NCBI GenBank assembly: GCA_910585905.1
Contig: CAJUID010000044.1
Coordinates: 1-23,804, forward strand
Direction of reading: 5' to 3'
DNA: 23,804 nucleotides
DNA from: an uncultured Lachnospiraceae bacterium
GTDB taxonomy: Bacteria; Bacillota; Clostridia; Lachnospirales; Lachnospiraceae
Shown: positions 7,409-15,945 of the stretch, one piece after another
Layout of the letters: each line of letters starts with the position of its first letter
Position numbering within the stretch: position 1 is the stretch's first letter
The notes under the pieces: model-generated
What the model was told of the DNA's origin: nothing
Database searches by the model: none
The model's input: the letters and a program-made list of their open reading frames with translations, nothing else
Position numbers and translations under genes: made by a program

Positions 7409-7639
7409 GTATATGAGTTTGACCGTAACGGATGAATTATGCAGCCTTCTATACTAGCTATCATTTTTTGCACTAGTATTTGAAGGCTTTTGTGCTATAA
7501 GAAAAGCTTCATAGTACGAAGTAATTACAAAGACGTGCAGATGCCAAAAACAAACAAGTTTTGTGCAGGGTATGCAATAAACAGTAACCAAATTGAGGCA
7601 TCTTGTGTACGCGAGAATTAAAATACTGGGGGTAGTTAT
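7409..7639 (+). promoter_or_regulatory. Long folded 5' leader of glgB
   Basis: Between the promoter and the ATG are three clear stems. A large hairpin pairs AGCCTTC+ATACTAG (7443-7457) with CTAGTAT+GAAGGCT (7473-7488) and is followed by TTTTG. A short hairpin pairs CTTC (7507-7510) with GAAG (7518-7521). A long-range stem pairs AGATGCC (7539-7545) with GGCATCT (7597-7603) around a 51-base loop. The ribosome site GGGGGT (7628-7633) comes after all of them. The layout suggests attenuation or a ligand-sensing RNA, but I do not recognise a known class. Confidence 0.55.
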
Positions 7640-9868
7640 ATGCAGGAAAAATTGGATCAGTGGATTAATTGGGTTGAATATGATGAGTTATTGGAAGGTC
7701 ATCATAATGCACCCCATAATTTACTTGGGCTGCACACATTTGGAAAAGGACAGGTATTTACTGTATATCGTCCAGAAGCACAAAAGGTTGTTGTAACAGA
7801 CAGCAAAGGTAACAAGGCAGTGGAGCTGCAGGAAGTGGAGCCAGGCAGCGGCTTCTTTGGGCTTTATGTAGAGGGAAATGAATATACATATGATTATCAT
7901 TTGCATATTCATTATGGTGAGAATGATGTTGTCGAAACTGCAGACCCATTCGCATTTAAGCCACAGATTAGCAGTGATGATTTGTACCTATTTGCAGAGG
8001 GCAAGCATTACCAAATTTATGATAAACTGGGTGCCCATCCAATGACCATTAATGGCATAAAGGGTACTTATTTTGCTGTATGGGCGCCTCATGCCAGGGC
8101 AGTCAGCGTAGTAGGAAGCTTTAATATGTGGGACGGACGGCTTCACCCTATGCGCACCCTGGAAGTTTCTGGTGTTTATGAATTATTTATTCCGGGTGTA
8201 GAGCCTGGAGCTATTTATAAATATCAGATTTTAACCCGCACAGGTGATATCCTGATGAAATCGGATCCATATGGAAACTGGGCAGAATTGCGACCAAGCA
8301 ATGCATCTGTCGTTGCAGACTTAACTAATTTTGACTGGACAGATAAAAAATGGATGGAGCGCCGTGAAAAAGAATCCCGTGTCTCTATGTGTAAAAAACC
8401 GATGGCAATTTATGAGGTACATCTAGGTTCCTGGAGAAAGAAAGATGACGGAACAGAAGACGGTTTTTACAATTATCGCGAATTGGCACCAATGTTGGCA
8501 GAATATGTATTAGAAATGGGATATACCCACATAGAGTTAATGGGAATCGCAGAGCACCCATTTGACGGCTCTTGGGGCTATCAGGTCATTGGATACTATG
8601 CACCAACTAGAAGATATGGTGGTCCAACAGATTTCATGTATTTTGTTGACTATATGCACAGCAAAGGAATCCATGTTATTCTCGACTGGGTACCAGCGCA
8701 TTTTCCAAAAGATGCACATGGTCTTGGTAACTTTGATGGACAGCCTTTGTATGAGCACCCAGACAGAAGAAGAGGGGAGCATCCTCACTGGGGAACTTAC
8801 ATTTTTAACTATAACAAACGCGAAGTAGAAAATTTCCTCTTGGCAAATGGTTTGTTCTGGCTGAAAAAGTTCCATATAGATGGATTACGTGTAGATGCAG
8901 TAGCATCTATGCTTTATCTGGACTACGGAAAAGATGACGGCGAATGGCTGCCAAATGAGGATGGCGGAAAAGAAAATTATGACGCCATTAATCTGTTCCA
9001 TCATATGAATGAGCAATTCGAGAAACAGGCGCCAGGAACTATGATTATCGCAGAAGAATCGACAGCCTGGGCCGGAGTAACTTCTCCGGTTTCCATGAAA
9101 GGACTTGGTTTCCTCTTTAAATGGAATATGGGCTGGATGAATGATTTCTTGGAATATATGCATATGGATCCATATTTTAGGTCTGGCAATCATAACCGCC
9201 TGACATTTAGTATGCATTATGCCTACAGTGAAAACTTTATTCAGGTATTATCACATGATGAGGTTGTGCATGGCAAAGGCTCTATGATCAATAAGATGCC
9301 AGGCGAATTAGATGACCAGTTTGCAAATCTCCGCACAGCATATGGCTTTATGTATGGACATCCTGGCAAAAAACTTTTGTTTATGGGGCAGGAATTTGCC
9401 CAGTACCGTGAGTGGAGTGAAAAACGCAGCCTTGACTGGGAACTGTTAGGTGAGAGCCGCAATAAAGAAATGCAGGATTTTGTAAAAGAATTAAACCATA
9501 TGTATCAGAAATATGACGCACTTTATGCCAATGATTATAACACAATGGGATTTGAGTGGATGAGTTGTGATAACTCTCAGATGAGTACCGTCAGCTTCGT
9601 AAGGCGCGGTTCATCAAAGAAGGACCAACTTCTCTTTATCTGCAACTTCACACCAGTACAATATGATGACTACCGTACCGGAGTACCTTGTGCAGGAAAT
9701 TATACCATGTTGTTATCTTCAGACGAAACACGCTTTGGTGGAACTGGAGTAAAGAATGCAAAGGTATTAAAAGCAGAAAATAAAGAATGTGAAAAGAAAA
9801 AATATTCTGTAAAAATGAATTTGCCGCCATTATCTGTAACCGTTTACCGTTTTGACTACAAAGACTGA
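7640..9868 (+). CDS. glgB: 1,4-alpha-glucan branching enzyme
   Basis: A 742-residue GH13 enzyme that forms alpha-1,6 branches in glycogen. The N-terminus carries two CBM48-type modules (about residues 25-110 and 125-225; the second holds YFAVWAPHARAVSVVGSFN). The (beta/alpha)8 domain follows, with the region I-like WVPAHFPKD, nucleophile D419 in GLRVDAVAS, acid/base E472 in AEEST, and D540 in LSHDEVVHGKGS. The spacings of 53 and 68 residues equal those of E. coli GlgB (D405, E458, D526). The all-beta C-terminal domain ends in LPPLSVTVYRF. The start follows GGGGGT by 6 bases. It has its own promoter and long leader and ends at a strong terminator shared with the convergent phosphoglucomutase gene. 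No other glg gene is in the window. Confidence 0.97.
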   Translation: MQEKLDQWINWVEYDELLEGHHNAPHNLLGLHTFGKGQVFTVYRPEAQKVVVTDSKGNKAVELQEVEPGSGFFGLYVEGNEYTYDYHLHIHYGENDVVETADPFAFKPQISSDDLYLFAEGKHYQIYDKLGAHPMTINGIKGTYFAVWAPHARAVSVVGSFNMWDGRLHPMRTLEVSGVYELFIPGVEPGAIYKYQILTRTGDILMKSDPYGNWAELRPSNASVVADLTNFDWTDKKWMERREKESRVSMCKKPMAIYEVHLGSWRKKDDGTEDGFYNYRELAPMLAEYVLEMGYTHIELMGIAEHPFDGSWGYQVIGYYAPTRRYGGPTDFMYFVDYMHSKGIHVILDWVPAHFPKDAHGLGNFDGQPLYEHPDRRRGEHPHWGTYIFNYNKREVENFLLANGLFWLKKFHIDGLRVDAVASMLYLDYGKDDGEWLPNEDGGKENYDAINLFHHMNEQFEKQAPGTMIIAEESTAWAGVTSPVSMKGLGFLFKWNMGWMNDFLEYMHMDPYFRSGNHNRLTFSMHYAYSENFIQVLSHDEVVHGKGSMINKMPGELDDQFANLRTAYGFMYGHPGKKLLFMGQEFAQYREWSEKRSLDWELLGESRNKEMQDFVKELNHMYQKYDALYANDYNTMGFEWMSCDNSQMSTVSFVRRGSSKKDQLLFICNFTPVQYDDYRTGVPCAGNYTMLLSSDETRFGGTGVKNAKVLKAENKECEKKKYSVKMNLPPLSVTVYRFDYKD

Positions 9869-9906
9869 TTTATAAAGTAATTTAGACATTCCTCTTATAT
9901 ATCAAA

Positions 9907-9938
9907 ATCCCCCACTGATTTACAGTGGGGGATTTTTT
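9907..9938. terminator. Bidirectional intrinsic terminator between glgB and pgm
   Basis: AATCCCCCACTG (9907-9918) pairs perfectly with CAGTGGGGGATT (9923-9934) around a 4-base loop. It is followed by six T on the plus strand and by TTTT on the minus strand. It serves both convergent genes. Confidence 0.95.
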
Positions 9939-9963
9939 ATGTCATTATTCTTACAAATACTTT

Positions 9964-11694
9964 CTACATTGCATCAACCATTTTCTGAACGGCATCCGCC
10001 ATGTCTTTTGATTTCTTCTCTGAATCTTCCAAAGAATCTCCTACAACACCGTAGTAGAATTTAATCTTCGGCTCTGTACCAGACGGCCTTACACACATCC
10101 ATACACCATCCGTCATATCAAAATAAAGTACATTTGATTTTGGAAGACCAGTTGGCTTTACATCACCAGACTCAAGGTCAGTAACAGTATCTGCCTGATA
10201 ATCACGGAATGATGTAACTTTGTATCCGCAGATTTCCTTTGGAGGATTTGTGCGAAGCGTGTTCATAATCTCCTGAATCTTAGCTAACCCTTCAATTCCC
10301 TTCATCGTTACAGACTGAACACCATCTTTGTAGTATCCATATCTATCATACATTGCAACCATCGCATCCCAAAGCGTCATATTCTTTGTCTTATAATATG
10401 CTGCCGCCTCGCAGAGAGCCATTGTTGCTACAATCGCATCCTTATCGCGCGCATGTGTTCCAATCAGGCAGCCGTAGCTCTCTTCAAATCCAAATAGGTA
10501 TTCACCCTTTCCGCTGGTTTCAAACCCAAGAATCTGCTGACCAATAAACTTAAATCCTGTTAATACCTCAATTAAATCCACGCCATAATATTTTGCAATC
10601 GCATCTGCCAGATTTGATGTAACAATCGTCTTAATCAGCTTGCCATCAGCCGGAAGCCCTTTTGTCTCCTTAATCTGTGAAATTTCATAATCAGCAAGCA
10701 GGCAGCCAGACATATTTCCTGTTAATGTAATATACTCGCCAGACTTTGTATCCTTTACATACACACCTAGACGGTCTGCATCCGGGTCTGTTGCAAGCAC
10801 CAAGTCTGCATCCTTTTCCTTCGCCAGCTTTAATGCCAACTCAAATGCCTCCGCTGCCTCTGGATTCGGATAACTTACCGTAGGGAATTCTCCATCTGGA
10901 AGCTCCTGCTCTGGAACAACATATACATTGTCAAACCCAATCTCTTTCAAAACACGCCTTGCAGGAATATTTCCTGTTCCATGAAGAGGTGTATATACAA
11001 TCTTAATATCCTTGCCAACTTCTTTAATACTATCCCAATGAATAACCTGTTTTTTCAGTTCCTCAATATACTTATCATCAATGGCTGCACCAATCTGTTC
11101 ATATAGCCCCTTAGAAATAGCATCATCCTTGCCCATTGTCTTTACAGACGCATAATCTGTAACAGCCTTAACCTCGTCCATAATCCCGGTATCATGAGGC
11201 GGTGTAATCTGTGCCCCATCCTCCCAGTATACTTTATAACCATTATATTCTGGTGGATTGTGGCTTGCAGTAATGTTAATACCTGCTACACACTTTAACT
11301 CACGTACAGCATAGGATAACTCTGGAGTCGGGCGAAGAGATTCAAAAACGTATGCTTTAATCCCATTTGCTGCCAGGCAAAGTGCAGCTTCATCTGCAAA
11401 CTCTGGTGACATTCTTCTGGAATCAAAAGCAATTGCTACGCCCTGCCCTGTCTTTCCTGCCTTATTAATGTAATTAGCAAGCCCCTGTGTTGCCTTGCGG
11501 ACAGTATAAATGTTCATACGGTTTGTCCCTGCACCGATAATACCACGAAGCCCAGCGGTTCCAAACTCAAGATCCGTATAAAAACGCTCTTTAATCTCAT
11601 TATCATCATCCGCGATTGACTGCAGCTCCTTTTTCGTGTCCTCATCAAAATAAGGATTTGCCAGCCATGATTCATAAGTTTCTTTGTAATCCAT
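9964..11694 (-). CDS. Phosphoglucomutase / phosphomannomutase-type phosphohexomutase
   Basis: A 576-residue alpha-D-phosphohexomutase that interconverts glucose-1-phosphate and glucose-6-phosphate, linking glycolysis with glycogen and UDP-glucose synthesis. The phosphoserine is S144 in TASHNPPEYNGYKVYW. The Mg2+ loop is D303/D305/D307 in DPDADRLG. The sugar loop is GFEESYG (E404/E405), and the C-terminal phosphate-binding loop is RPSGTEPKIKFY. The start at 11694 is chosen because GGAGGAGGA lies 7 bases upstream; the frame stays open further 5' but that stretch is not protein-like. The length matches Firmicutes PgcA-type enzymes. It converges on glgB, and both act around glucose-1-phosphate. 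Upstream lie a 7-bp hairpin and the PEGA gene on the same strand. Confidence 0.94.
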   Translation of the reverse strand: MDYKETYESWLANPYFDEDTKKELQSIADDDNEIKERFYTDLEFGTAGLRGIIGAGTNRMNIYTVRKATQGLANYINKAGKTGQGVAIAFDSRRMSPEFADEAALCLAANGIKAYVFESLRPTPELSYAVRELKCVAGINITASHNPPEYNGYKVYWEDGAQITPPHDTGIMDEVKAVTDYASVKTMGKDDAISKGLYEQIGAAIDDKYIEELKKQVIHWDSIKEVGKDIKIVYTPLHGTGNIPARRVLKEIGFDNVYVVPEQELPDGEFPTVSYPNPEAAEAFELALKLAKEKDADLVLATDPDADRLGVYVKDTKSGEYITLTGNMSGCLLADYEISQIKETKGLPADGKLIKTIVTSNLADAIAKYYGVDLIEVLTGFKFIGQQILGFETSGKGEYLFGFEESYGCLIGTHARDKDAIVATMALCEAAAYYKTKNMTLWDAMVAMYDRYGYYKDGVQSVTMKGIEGLAKIQEIMNTLRTNPPKEICGYKVTSFRDYQADTVTDLESGDVKPTGLPKSNVLYFDMTDGVWMCVRPSGTEPKIKFYYGVVGDSLEDSEKKSKDMADAVQKMVDAM

Positions 11695-11731
11695 GAAATA
11701 ATCCTCCTCCTTTGGCCTTTGCCATATACTT

Positions 11732-11749
11732 GTACAGCATCCGCTGTAC
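11732..11749 (-). repeat. Perfect 7-bp inverted repeat upstream of pgm
   Basis: GTACAGC (11732-11738) and GCTGTAC (11743-11749) are separated by four bases and lie 38 bases before the pgm ATG. A second stem, CTGCC/GGCAG (11832-11850), follows the PEGA stop codon. They could be an operator and a weak terminator. No T-run follows either, and no certain promoter was found in the 171-base gap. Confidence 0.35.
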
Positions 11750-11865
11750 TTATTACTCCAACAGTTTATTGCCATTACTATTTGAATGCTTTCGAAATAT
11801 TAATACCAGTAATAAACCATCAGCGTATAATCTGCCTGTCCTATTGGCAGACAAAATTACCTTCC

Positions 11866-13200
11866 CTATTCTTCCTCTTCTTCCGCCACTAACTCTGCAA
11901 AGGAAAATTTAGCGTTCTTATCATCATCAAGAATATCAACGGAGTAACTCTTCGTAACATATCCCTCATCCCTTAATGTAATCGTCTGTGAACCAATCAC
12001 CTTTGTAAAGGTACATGGTGCCAGCCCTTTATATACATTATCCAGATAAACCTCCACGCCTTCCGGCGCAGATACTGTTATTGTATGATTGCTGTCAATT
12101 TTCTTTGTCACTTTATCCGAACTGTCTGACGAAGAGGATGCCACTGGTGCTTTTGTCGGACTGCTGGTCGCAACCTCTGCCTTTTTCTCAAGCAAGTTTA
12201 TATTAATCGGACTGCCGACTGATGGCTGCGCAACCTCTAGCACACCAGAATAAGTTTCATATCCCGTCAGAGACACTACAATATTATATTTTCCATATCT
12301 AAGGGCAATCGGCTTTGAATAATTTATGGCAGTGCCATTTAAATACATTTCTGCACCTTCTGGCTCTACATGGAAAGTCACCTCGCCGATATTTTCTGCC
12401 TTTGCAACATAATCACTAAAATCAACTACCGTTTCCTCATCACTGCGAACCGTCGCAGTCTTGGTCGCAGACGCCCTTCTCTTGCAAAGAGTAACGCGGT
12501 ATGTTCCCTCCGCCACAGTAATCAGCATATTATCCGATACTGGAACCATCAGAGAATTGCTAATCTCAGCCATCCCGCCCACAAAATCCTCATAATTTGT
12601 AAGGCGAATATACCCGTGCCCGGCCGTTCTTACCGCAGAATAAACGCGAATACCAATCCCACGCACAGTAAGGACATCCTGACTGTTAAACTCCATCGGC
12701 TCAATAGACTCATTTCCAGAGGCAAAATATGTCATTCCAGAATACTGATATTTCTTTCCTGCCACCTGCATCATCTTTTCGTCTCCGGCAAAGGAAAATT
12801 TCTTAACATCCTGATATTCCCAAACATCTTCTGGCACTTTGGCCGAAACAATCCATCCATCATCCTTCCGATAATCTGCCTGCAGAATCATTCCTGCTTC
12901 TATCTGCTCCCCATCCTTTTCTTCCTTATATTTATCCGTAAAAATAGAAGATGCCCCATATGCAAGAGTATTTATCTCATCTGTATCCAACTCCCTAATC
13001 TGAAGCTGTTTTTTTTCACTGTCATTCCGAACCACAATTCCCTTTACCATCTGTGTGTCTACAGATGGTGAGTTCTGAACAGAATAACTCCCCTGCCTCA
13101 TCCTCTTCTGCCTTACAGAACATGATGTTAAAGTTGTCACAAACAATGTAATAACACAACAGTATATCACAAACCTGTGTACCTTTTGCCTGTTCGACAT
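11866..13200 (-). CDS. PEGA-domain lipoprotein
   Basis: A 444-residue exported protein. A hydrophobic signal (residues 9-26) ends in the lipobox LTSC with C27 as the acylation site, so it is likely anchored on the outer face of the membrane. The middle region (about 45-260) has no domain I recognise. Two PEGA domains follow: about 268-340 (EPEGAEMYLNGT, GYETYSG) and about 368-432 (APEGVEVYLDNVYKG, GYVTKSY), joined by a Ser/Thr/Lys-rich linker at about 343-367. The acidic tail ends in five Glu. PEGA domains occur in surface proteins, and their ligands are mostly unknown. The ATG follows GAGGGG by about 8-9 bases. The gene begins 75 bases after the CotS-like gene on the same strand, so the two may be co-transcribed. 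Confidence 0.82.
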   Translation of the reverse strand: MSNRQKVHRFVIYCCVITLFVTTLTSCSVRQKRMRQGSYSVQNSPSVDTQMVKGIVVRNDSEKKQLQIRELDTDEINTLAYGASSIFTDKYKEEKDGEQIEAGMILQADYRKDDGWIVSAKVPEDVWEYQDVKKFSFAGDEKMMQVAGKKYQYSGMTYFASGNESIEPMEFNSQDVLTVRGIGIRVYSAVRTAGHGYIRLTNYEDFVGGMAEISNSLMVPVSDNMLITVAEGTYRVTLCKRRASATKTATVRSDEETVVDFSDYVAKAENIGEVTFHVEPEGAEMYLNGTAINYSKPIALRYGKYNIVVSLTGYETYSGVLEVAQPSVGSPININLLEKKAEVATSSPTKAPVASSSSDSSDKVTKKIDSNHTITVSAPEGVEVYLDNVYKGLAPCTFTKVIGSQTITLRDEGYVTKSYSVDILDDDKNAKFSFAELVAEEEEE

Positions 13201-13275
13201 TGTTTCATCCCCTCTGCTGCTTTAAGATTGATAACTGCTATTGCAGTAACCTTCTCCATCTTATCATAAATCCCT

Positions 13276-14277
13276 CTAAAATAAAAGTCCTTTTGCCTCC
13301 CTCAAAAAATTTCTTCGTAGCTCTTCCTGGCTTTCAATCTTCAGGAGCTTATCATAATTTTTAAGGGACATCCACGACTTTTTTCCATTGTAATAAAAAT
13401 TAATTTGCTTCCAAAATTTCTCAGGAAATAAAAGCAAAACGTACAAAAGCTTTGCCTCCTGTTTCCCCAGAGGGCGCACCTTCTGGTATGCATCCAGTAT
13501 CTTAACCCCCTGCTTTGTATTCCAGCCGTTCTTTTCCATAATCTTGCGCAGAAAATCATATAAATCTACAATCTGAATGCCAACATCTGCCTTATCAAAA
13601 TTAGTCGTGACAATCTGCTGCTCGCTAAAGATAATGTTATGATAATTATAACTGCCATGGTACACACGCCTCTGCGAGATGCACTGATCTTTTAACTCGT
13701 TATAATTAATTTCTGAGATATACATATGCGCAAACCCAGCCTGGTCGTAGAATTTCTGAAAAAGGTTCAGAATACAGATTTCCATTTCATTCCTCTTCTT
13801 CTTTCCACGAATATAGTTATAAACTCTTTTCATCTCCCTCATATGGCGCTCCAGCAAAAGGTCAAGATTGTCATCCTGTACGTCCACTGACAATTCCCCC
13901 TCATCCCCCTCTGGATAATGCATCATATTATGAAGACCTGCTAAATGTTTTGTCGCATGACAGATATCCTTTTCATCTTTTAGATTACACTCCCTCCCAA
14001 TATACCACCGCTTCAAAAGCCAGCGGTTCCCCATGGAATCCCTTACCAGGAGCTCCCCATTTACATCGGGAATCCCCTCATCCACATAAGAATATCCCTC
14101 GTCCATCAATACATGCTTTACCTGCTCCTGAAAGGCTAACCTTCTGGCGCTGTCTTTATACTGCACCAATGTAAACAGCCCCTCCTTTGCTTCTAAAAGG
14201 ATTGCGCCGCGTATTCTCCTTTTTCCAATTAATTGAATTGGATACTGTTTCAAGATTTCTTCAATTTTCTCATCCAT
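13276..14277 (-). CDS. CotS-family spore coat protein, kinase-fold
   Basis: A 333-residue soluble protein with the layout of CotS/YutH-like coat proteins, which share the aminoglycoside-phosphotransferase fold. An N-lobe includes TLVQYKDS and the Lys-rich strand NRWLLKRWYIGRE. The loop equivalent to the catalytic HGDxxxxN is HGSYNYHNI (H207, S209, N214), so the usual catalytic Asp is Ser here. The later acidic site may be NFDKADVG or VDLYDFL. The C-terminal helices with NFYYNGKKSWM are typical of the coat family. It probably has a structural or binding role in the spore rather than kinase activity. The start ATG at 14277 has only a weak ribosome site (AAAGGTATGGG). The family assignment is from recognition, and other members of the aminoglycoside phosphotransferase superfamily cannot be excluded. 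Confidence 0.68.
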   Translation of the reverse strand: MDEKIEEILKQYPIQLIGKRRIRGAILLEAKEGLFTLVQYKDSARRLAFQEQVKHVLMDEGYSYVDEGIPDVNGELLVRDSMGNRWLLKRWYIGRECNLKDEKDICHATKHLAGLHNMMHYPEGDEGELSVDVQDDNLDLLLERHMREMKRVYNYIRGKKKRNEMEICILNLFQKFYDQAGFAHMYISEINYNELKDQCISQRRVYHGSYNYHNIIFSEQQIVTTNFDKADVGIQIVDLYDFLRKIMEKNGWNTKQGVKILDAYQKVRPLGKQEAKLLYVLLLFPEKFWKQINFYYNGKKSWMSLKNYDKLLKIESQEELRRNFLREAKGLLF

Positions 14278-14354
14278 TCTAATCCCATACCTTTCAAGAA
14301 GTTTTTCCGATTATCGTTCTTTTCATCTTATGCAGGGCAAATGGAAAACATGCT

Positions 14355-14383
14355 AAAAAGACAGCATATTCCTATACTGTCTT
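14355..14383 (-). terminator. Intrinsic terminator upstream of the CotS-like gene
   Basis: On the minus strand AAGACAG (77-83 of the 14300s) pairs with CTGTCTT (58-64) around a 12-base loop and is followed by a T-run. It lies 80-100 bases before the CotS-like start codon, where no gene ends on this strand. It may attenuate that gene or end a small RNA coming from the palindromic element. Confidence 0.6.
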
Positions 14384-14474
14384 AGACTGTTTATGGAAAC
14401 CAAATTTTCTATATTCATGCATATAAAATCTATAAATTTCTCCGTTTCACCATGAATTCATAATCTTCTATCTA

Positions 14475-14611
14475 GTCAAATACCCCGCTGCAAGCAACGG
14501 GGCATGACTTAGCTTCTTTTTAGCAAGTTCGCCCCAGAGGGGCGGGGTATTTGACCCTCGCGGCAGTCGCCAAATGCGAGCAAGCTCGCGCTTGGCTCGT
14601 TGCTTCGCGGG
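14475..14611. repeat. GC-rich composite palindromic intergenic element
   Basis: Two joined palindromes, far more GC-rich than the flanks. Part 1: GTCAAATACCCCGC (14475-14488) and its perfect complement GCGGGGTATTTGAC (14542-14555), 14 bp, enclosing two smaller hairpins (CCCCG..CGGGG at 14483-14500, and GCCCC-AGA-GGGGC at 14531-14543). Part 2: an almost continuous hairpin from 14556 to 14611, with GCCAAATGCGAGC (14569-14581) against GCTCGCGCTTGGC (14584-14596) at its tip. It encodes nothing. The form is that of a REP-like or non-autonomous repeated element, or of a structured RNA. Copy number elsewhere cannot be seen. Confidence 0.7.
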
Positions 14612-14646
14612 AATAAACTGCAGTTTTCATTTAATTAACCTGCATA

Positions 14647-14684
14647 CTTCCAATCACGCTGGCTTCTTGAGCACAAACAATCTT
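14647..14684 (+). repeat. Dispersed repeat, copy A
   Basis: This 38-base stretch (core CTTCCAATCACGCTGGCTT) matches 20907-20944 at 30 of 38 positions without gaps, on the same strand. It lies between the anti-sigma terminator and the palindromic element. Confidence 0.6.
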
Positions 14685-14715
14685 AAAAAGTGCTGCCACT
14701 TTACACGGCAGCACT
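14685..14715 (-). terminator. Intrinsic terminator of the sigma/anti-sigma operon
   Basis: On the minus strand AGTGCTGCC (14707-14715) pairs perfectly with GGCAGCACT (14689-14697) around a 9-base loop, followed by TTTTT. It starts 29 bases after the anti-sigma stop codon. Confidence 0.93.
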
Positions 14716-14743
14716 CCCTCATAATAGTAAACTCATTTTAATT

Positions 14744-15943
14744 TTACTTTGATGTCTTTGGAAGGTATAATGCAAAAGTATACGTACCATCCTTTTCACG
14801 GGTAATTACTTGAATCATACTGTCTTCGGCACCGGCATAACCAATAATTACAGAACCATCTGGCATACCATATTTCCCCTCTCTAATGATATCAGCAAAC
14901 GCCCCCCCATTGTCTTTCTCCGCTAAAATCTGGCCATTTCCTGAATCCCCATTATAATCCCAATTATAAGAAAGATAGCCATCTTTATCCACCTTTAATT
15001 TTTGTACACTTTTCTTTACCAGAGTACATTCCTTCTGCAATCTCTCAATCGTCCAGTTCTGGAAATTTGCGTCTAACTCCTCAGCATTTTTTTCATCACT
15101 GCCTTCCACATCATCGCTTTCCGCATCGCCTCTCCACTCAGCAAGCTGCTTTTCTGCCGCTTCTTCATTTCCTTTCGATTTATCTAATGGAAGATTAAAA
15201 AGCAGATTCATGCCATCATAGTCTTTTTTGGGCATAATTTCACCTGTTTTCTGGTCAAAATCATAAGAGGCATTATTTACAAAATTATCATTCAGAACAC
15301 CAATATAAACTCCTCTCTCTGCAAATGCCTCCAGATTATCGCAATCAAGGATTCGGTACATAATCCCATCTTTTACCATTGTCTGCGCACCACCATTCAT
15401 ATAGAAAACATTCATTTGCCACGGAGCTTCCCCCTTAATAAATGGCGTTACCAAAAATGGCACTTCATCGTAATCATCATCACTAGTATGTGGCATTGCA
15501 GTGCCATCTTTTTTCTCAATAGAGATTACGGCATATGTCCTGTCTTCCCTTATCTCCCCATCTTCTTTTGATACTAAATAATCACTCAGATTTTTACCTG
15601 AAACAATTTCTTTAAGTGTCACCTTGTAATTTCCATAACTCTGGCTCTGATTAATGCTAATTGTCCCATCTTTATCACGGAACGTGTCAGCGAGCTTTTT
15701 GTCGCCTAAGTCTTCTGCCACCTGCTCCACACTGAGGTACTTCCAAGCTGCATATGTTGTTAAACTTCCCGCAGCCAAAATTCCGATTCCTAATGCTGCT
15801 ACTACTGGCACTGTTTTAAAAAATGGTTTCTTCATAATATTGTCCCCCTTCGCCTTTCTTACAATACTTTGATTTAACCAGACACTTGGTTCCTCAGACG
15901 GAGTAAGGGCTTCCTTTAACAAATCATCTAGTCTGTCACTCAT
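14744..15943 (-). CDS. Membrane anti-sigma factor partner of the ECF sigma factor
   Basis: A 399-residue protein with a short cytoplasmic N-terminus (about 38 residues, including LDDLLKEAL and ePsvwLNQSI), one membrane segment at about residues 43-66 (VPVVAALGIGILAAGSLTTY) and a large extracytoplasmic region of about 330 residues. The N-terminal pattern plus one helix directly after an ECF sigma gene is the usual arrangement of clostridial anti-sigma factors. The N-terminus would hold the sigma factor, and the outside domain would sense a signal. No known sensor domain is recognised in the acidic, Asp/Gly-rich outer part. The ATG is two bases after the sigma stop codon, and GGAGG lies inside the sigma gene, so translation is coupled. 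A strong terminator follows. The family (DUF4179-like) is a guess. Confidence 0.75.
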   Translation of the reverse strand: MSDRLDDLLKEALTPSEEPSVWLNQSIVRKAKGDNIMKKPFFKTVPVVAALGIGILAAGSLTTYAAWKYLSVEQVAEDLGDKKLADTFRDKDGTISINQSQSYGNYKVTLKEIVSGKNLSDYLVSKEDGEIREDRTYAVISIEKKDGTAMPHTSDDDYDEVPFLVTPFIKGEAPWQMNVFYMNGGAQTMVKDGIMYRILDCDNLEAFAERGVYIGVLNDNFVNNASYDFDQKTGEIMPKKDYDGMNLLFNLPLDKSKGNEEAAEKQLAEWRGDAESDDVEGSDEKNAEELDANFQNWTIERLQKECTLVKKSVQKLKVDKDGYLSYNWDYNGDSGNGQILAEKDNGGAFADIIREGKYGMPDGSVIIGYAGAEDSMIQVITREKDGTYTFALYLPKTSK

Positions 15944-15945
15944 AT

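Noticed and set aside
12370..13071. 233-codon open frame on the plus strand opposite the PEGA lipoprotein gene
   Set aside because: It is antisense to a gene with a clear lipobox and two PEGA domains. The protein is rich in Ile, Cys, His and Asn with no domain and no ribosome site.
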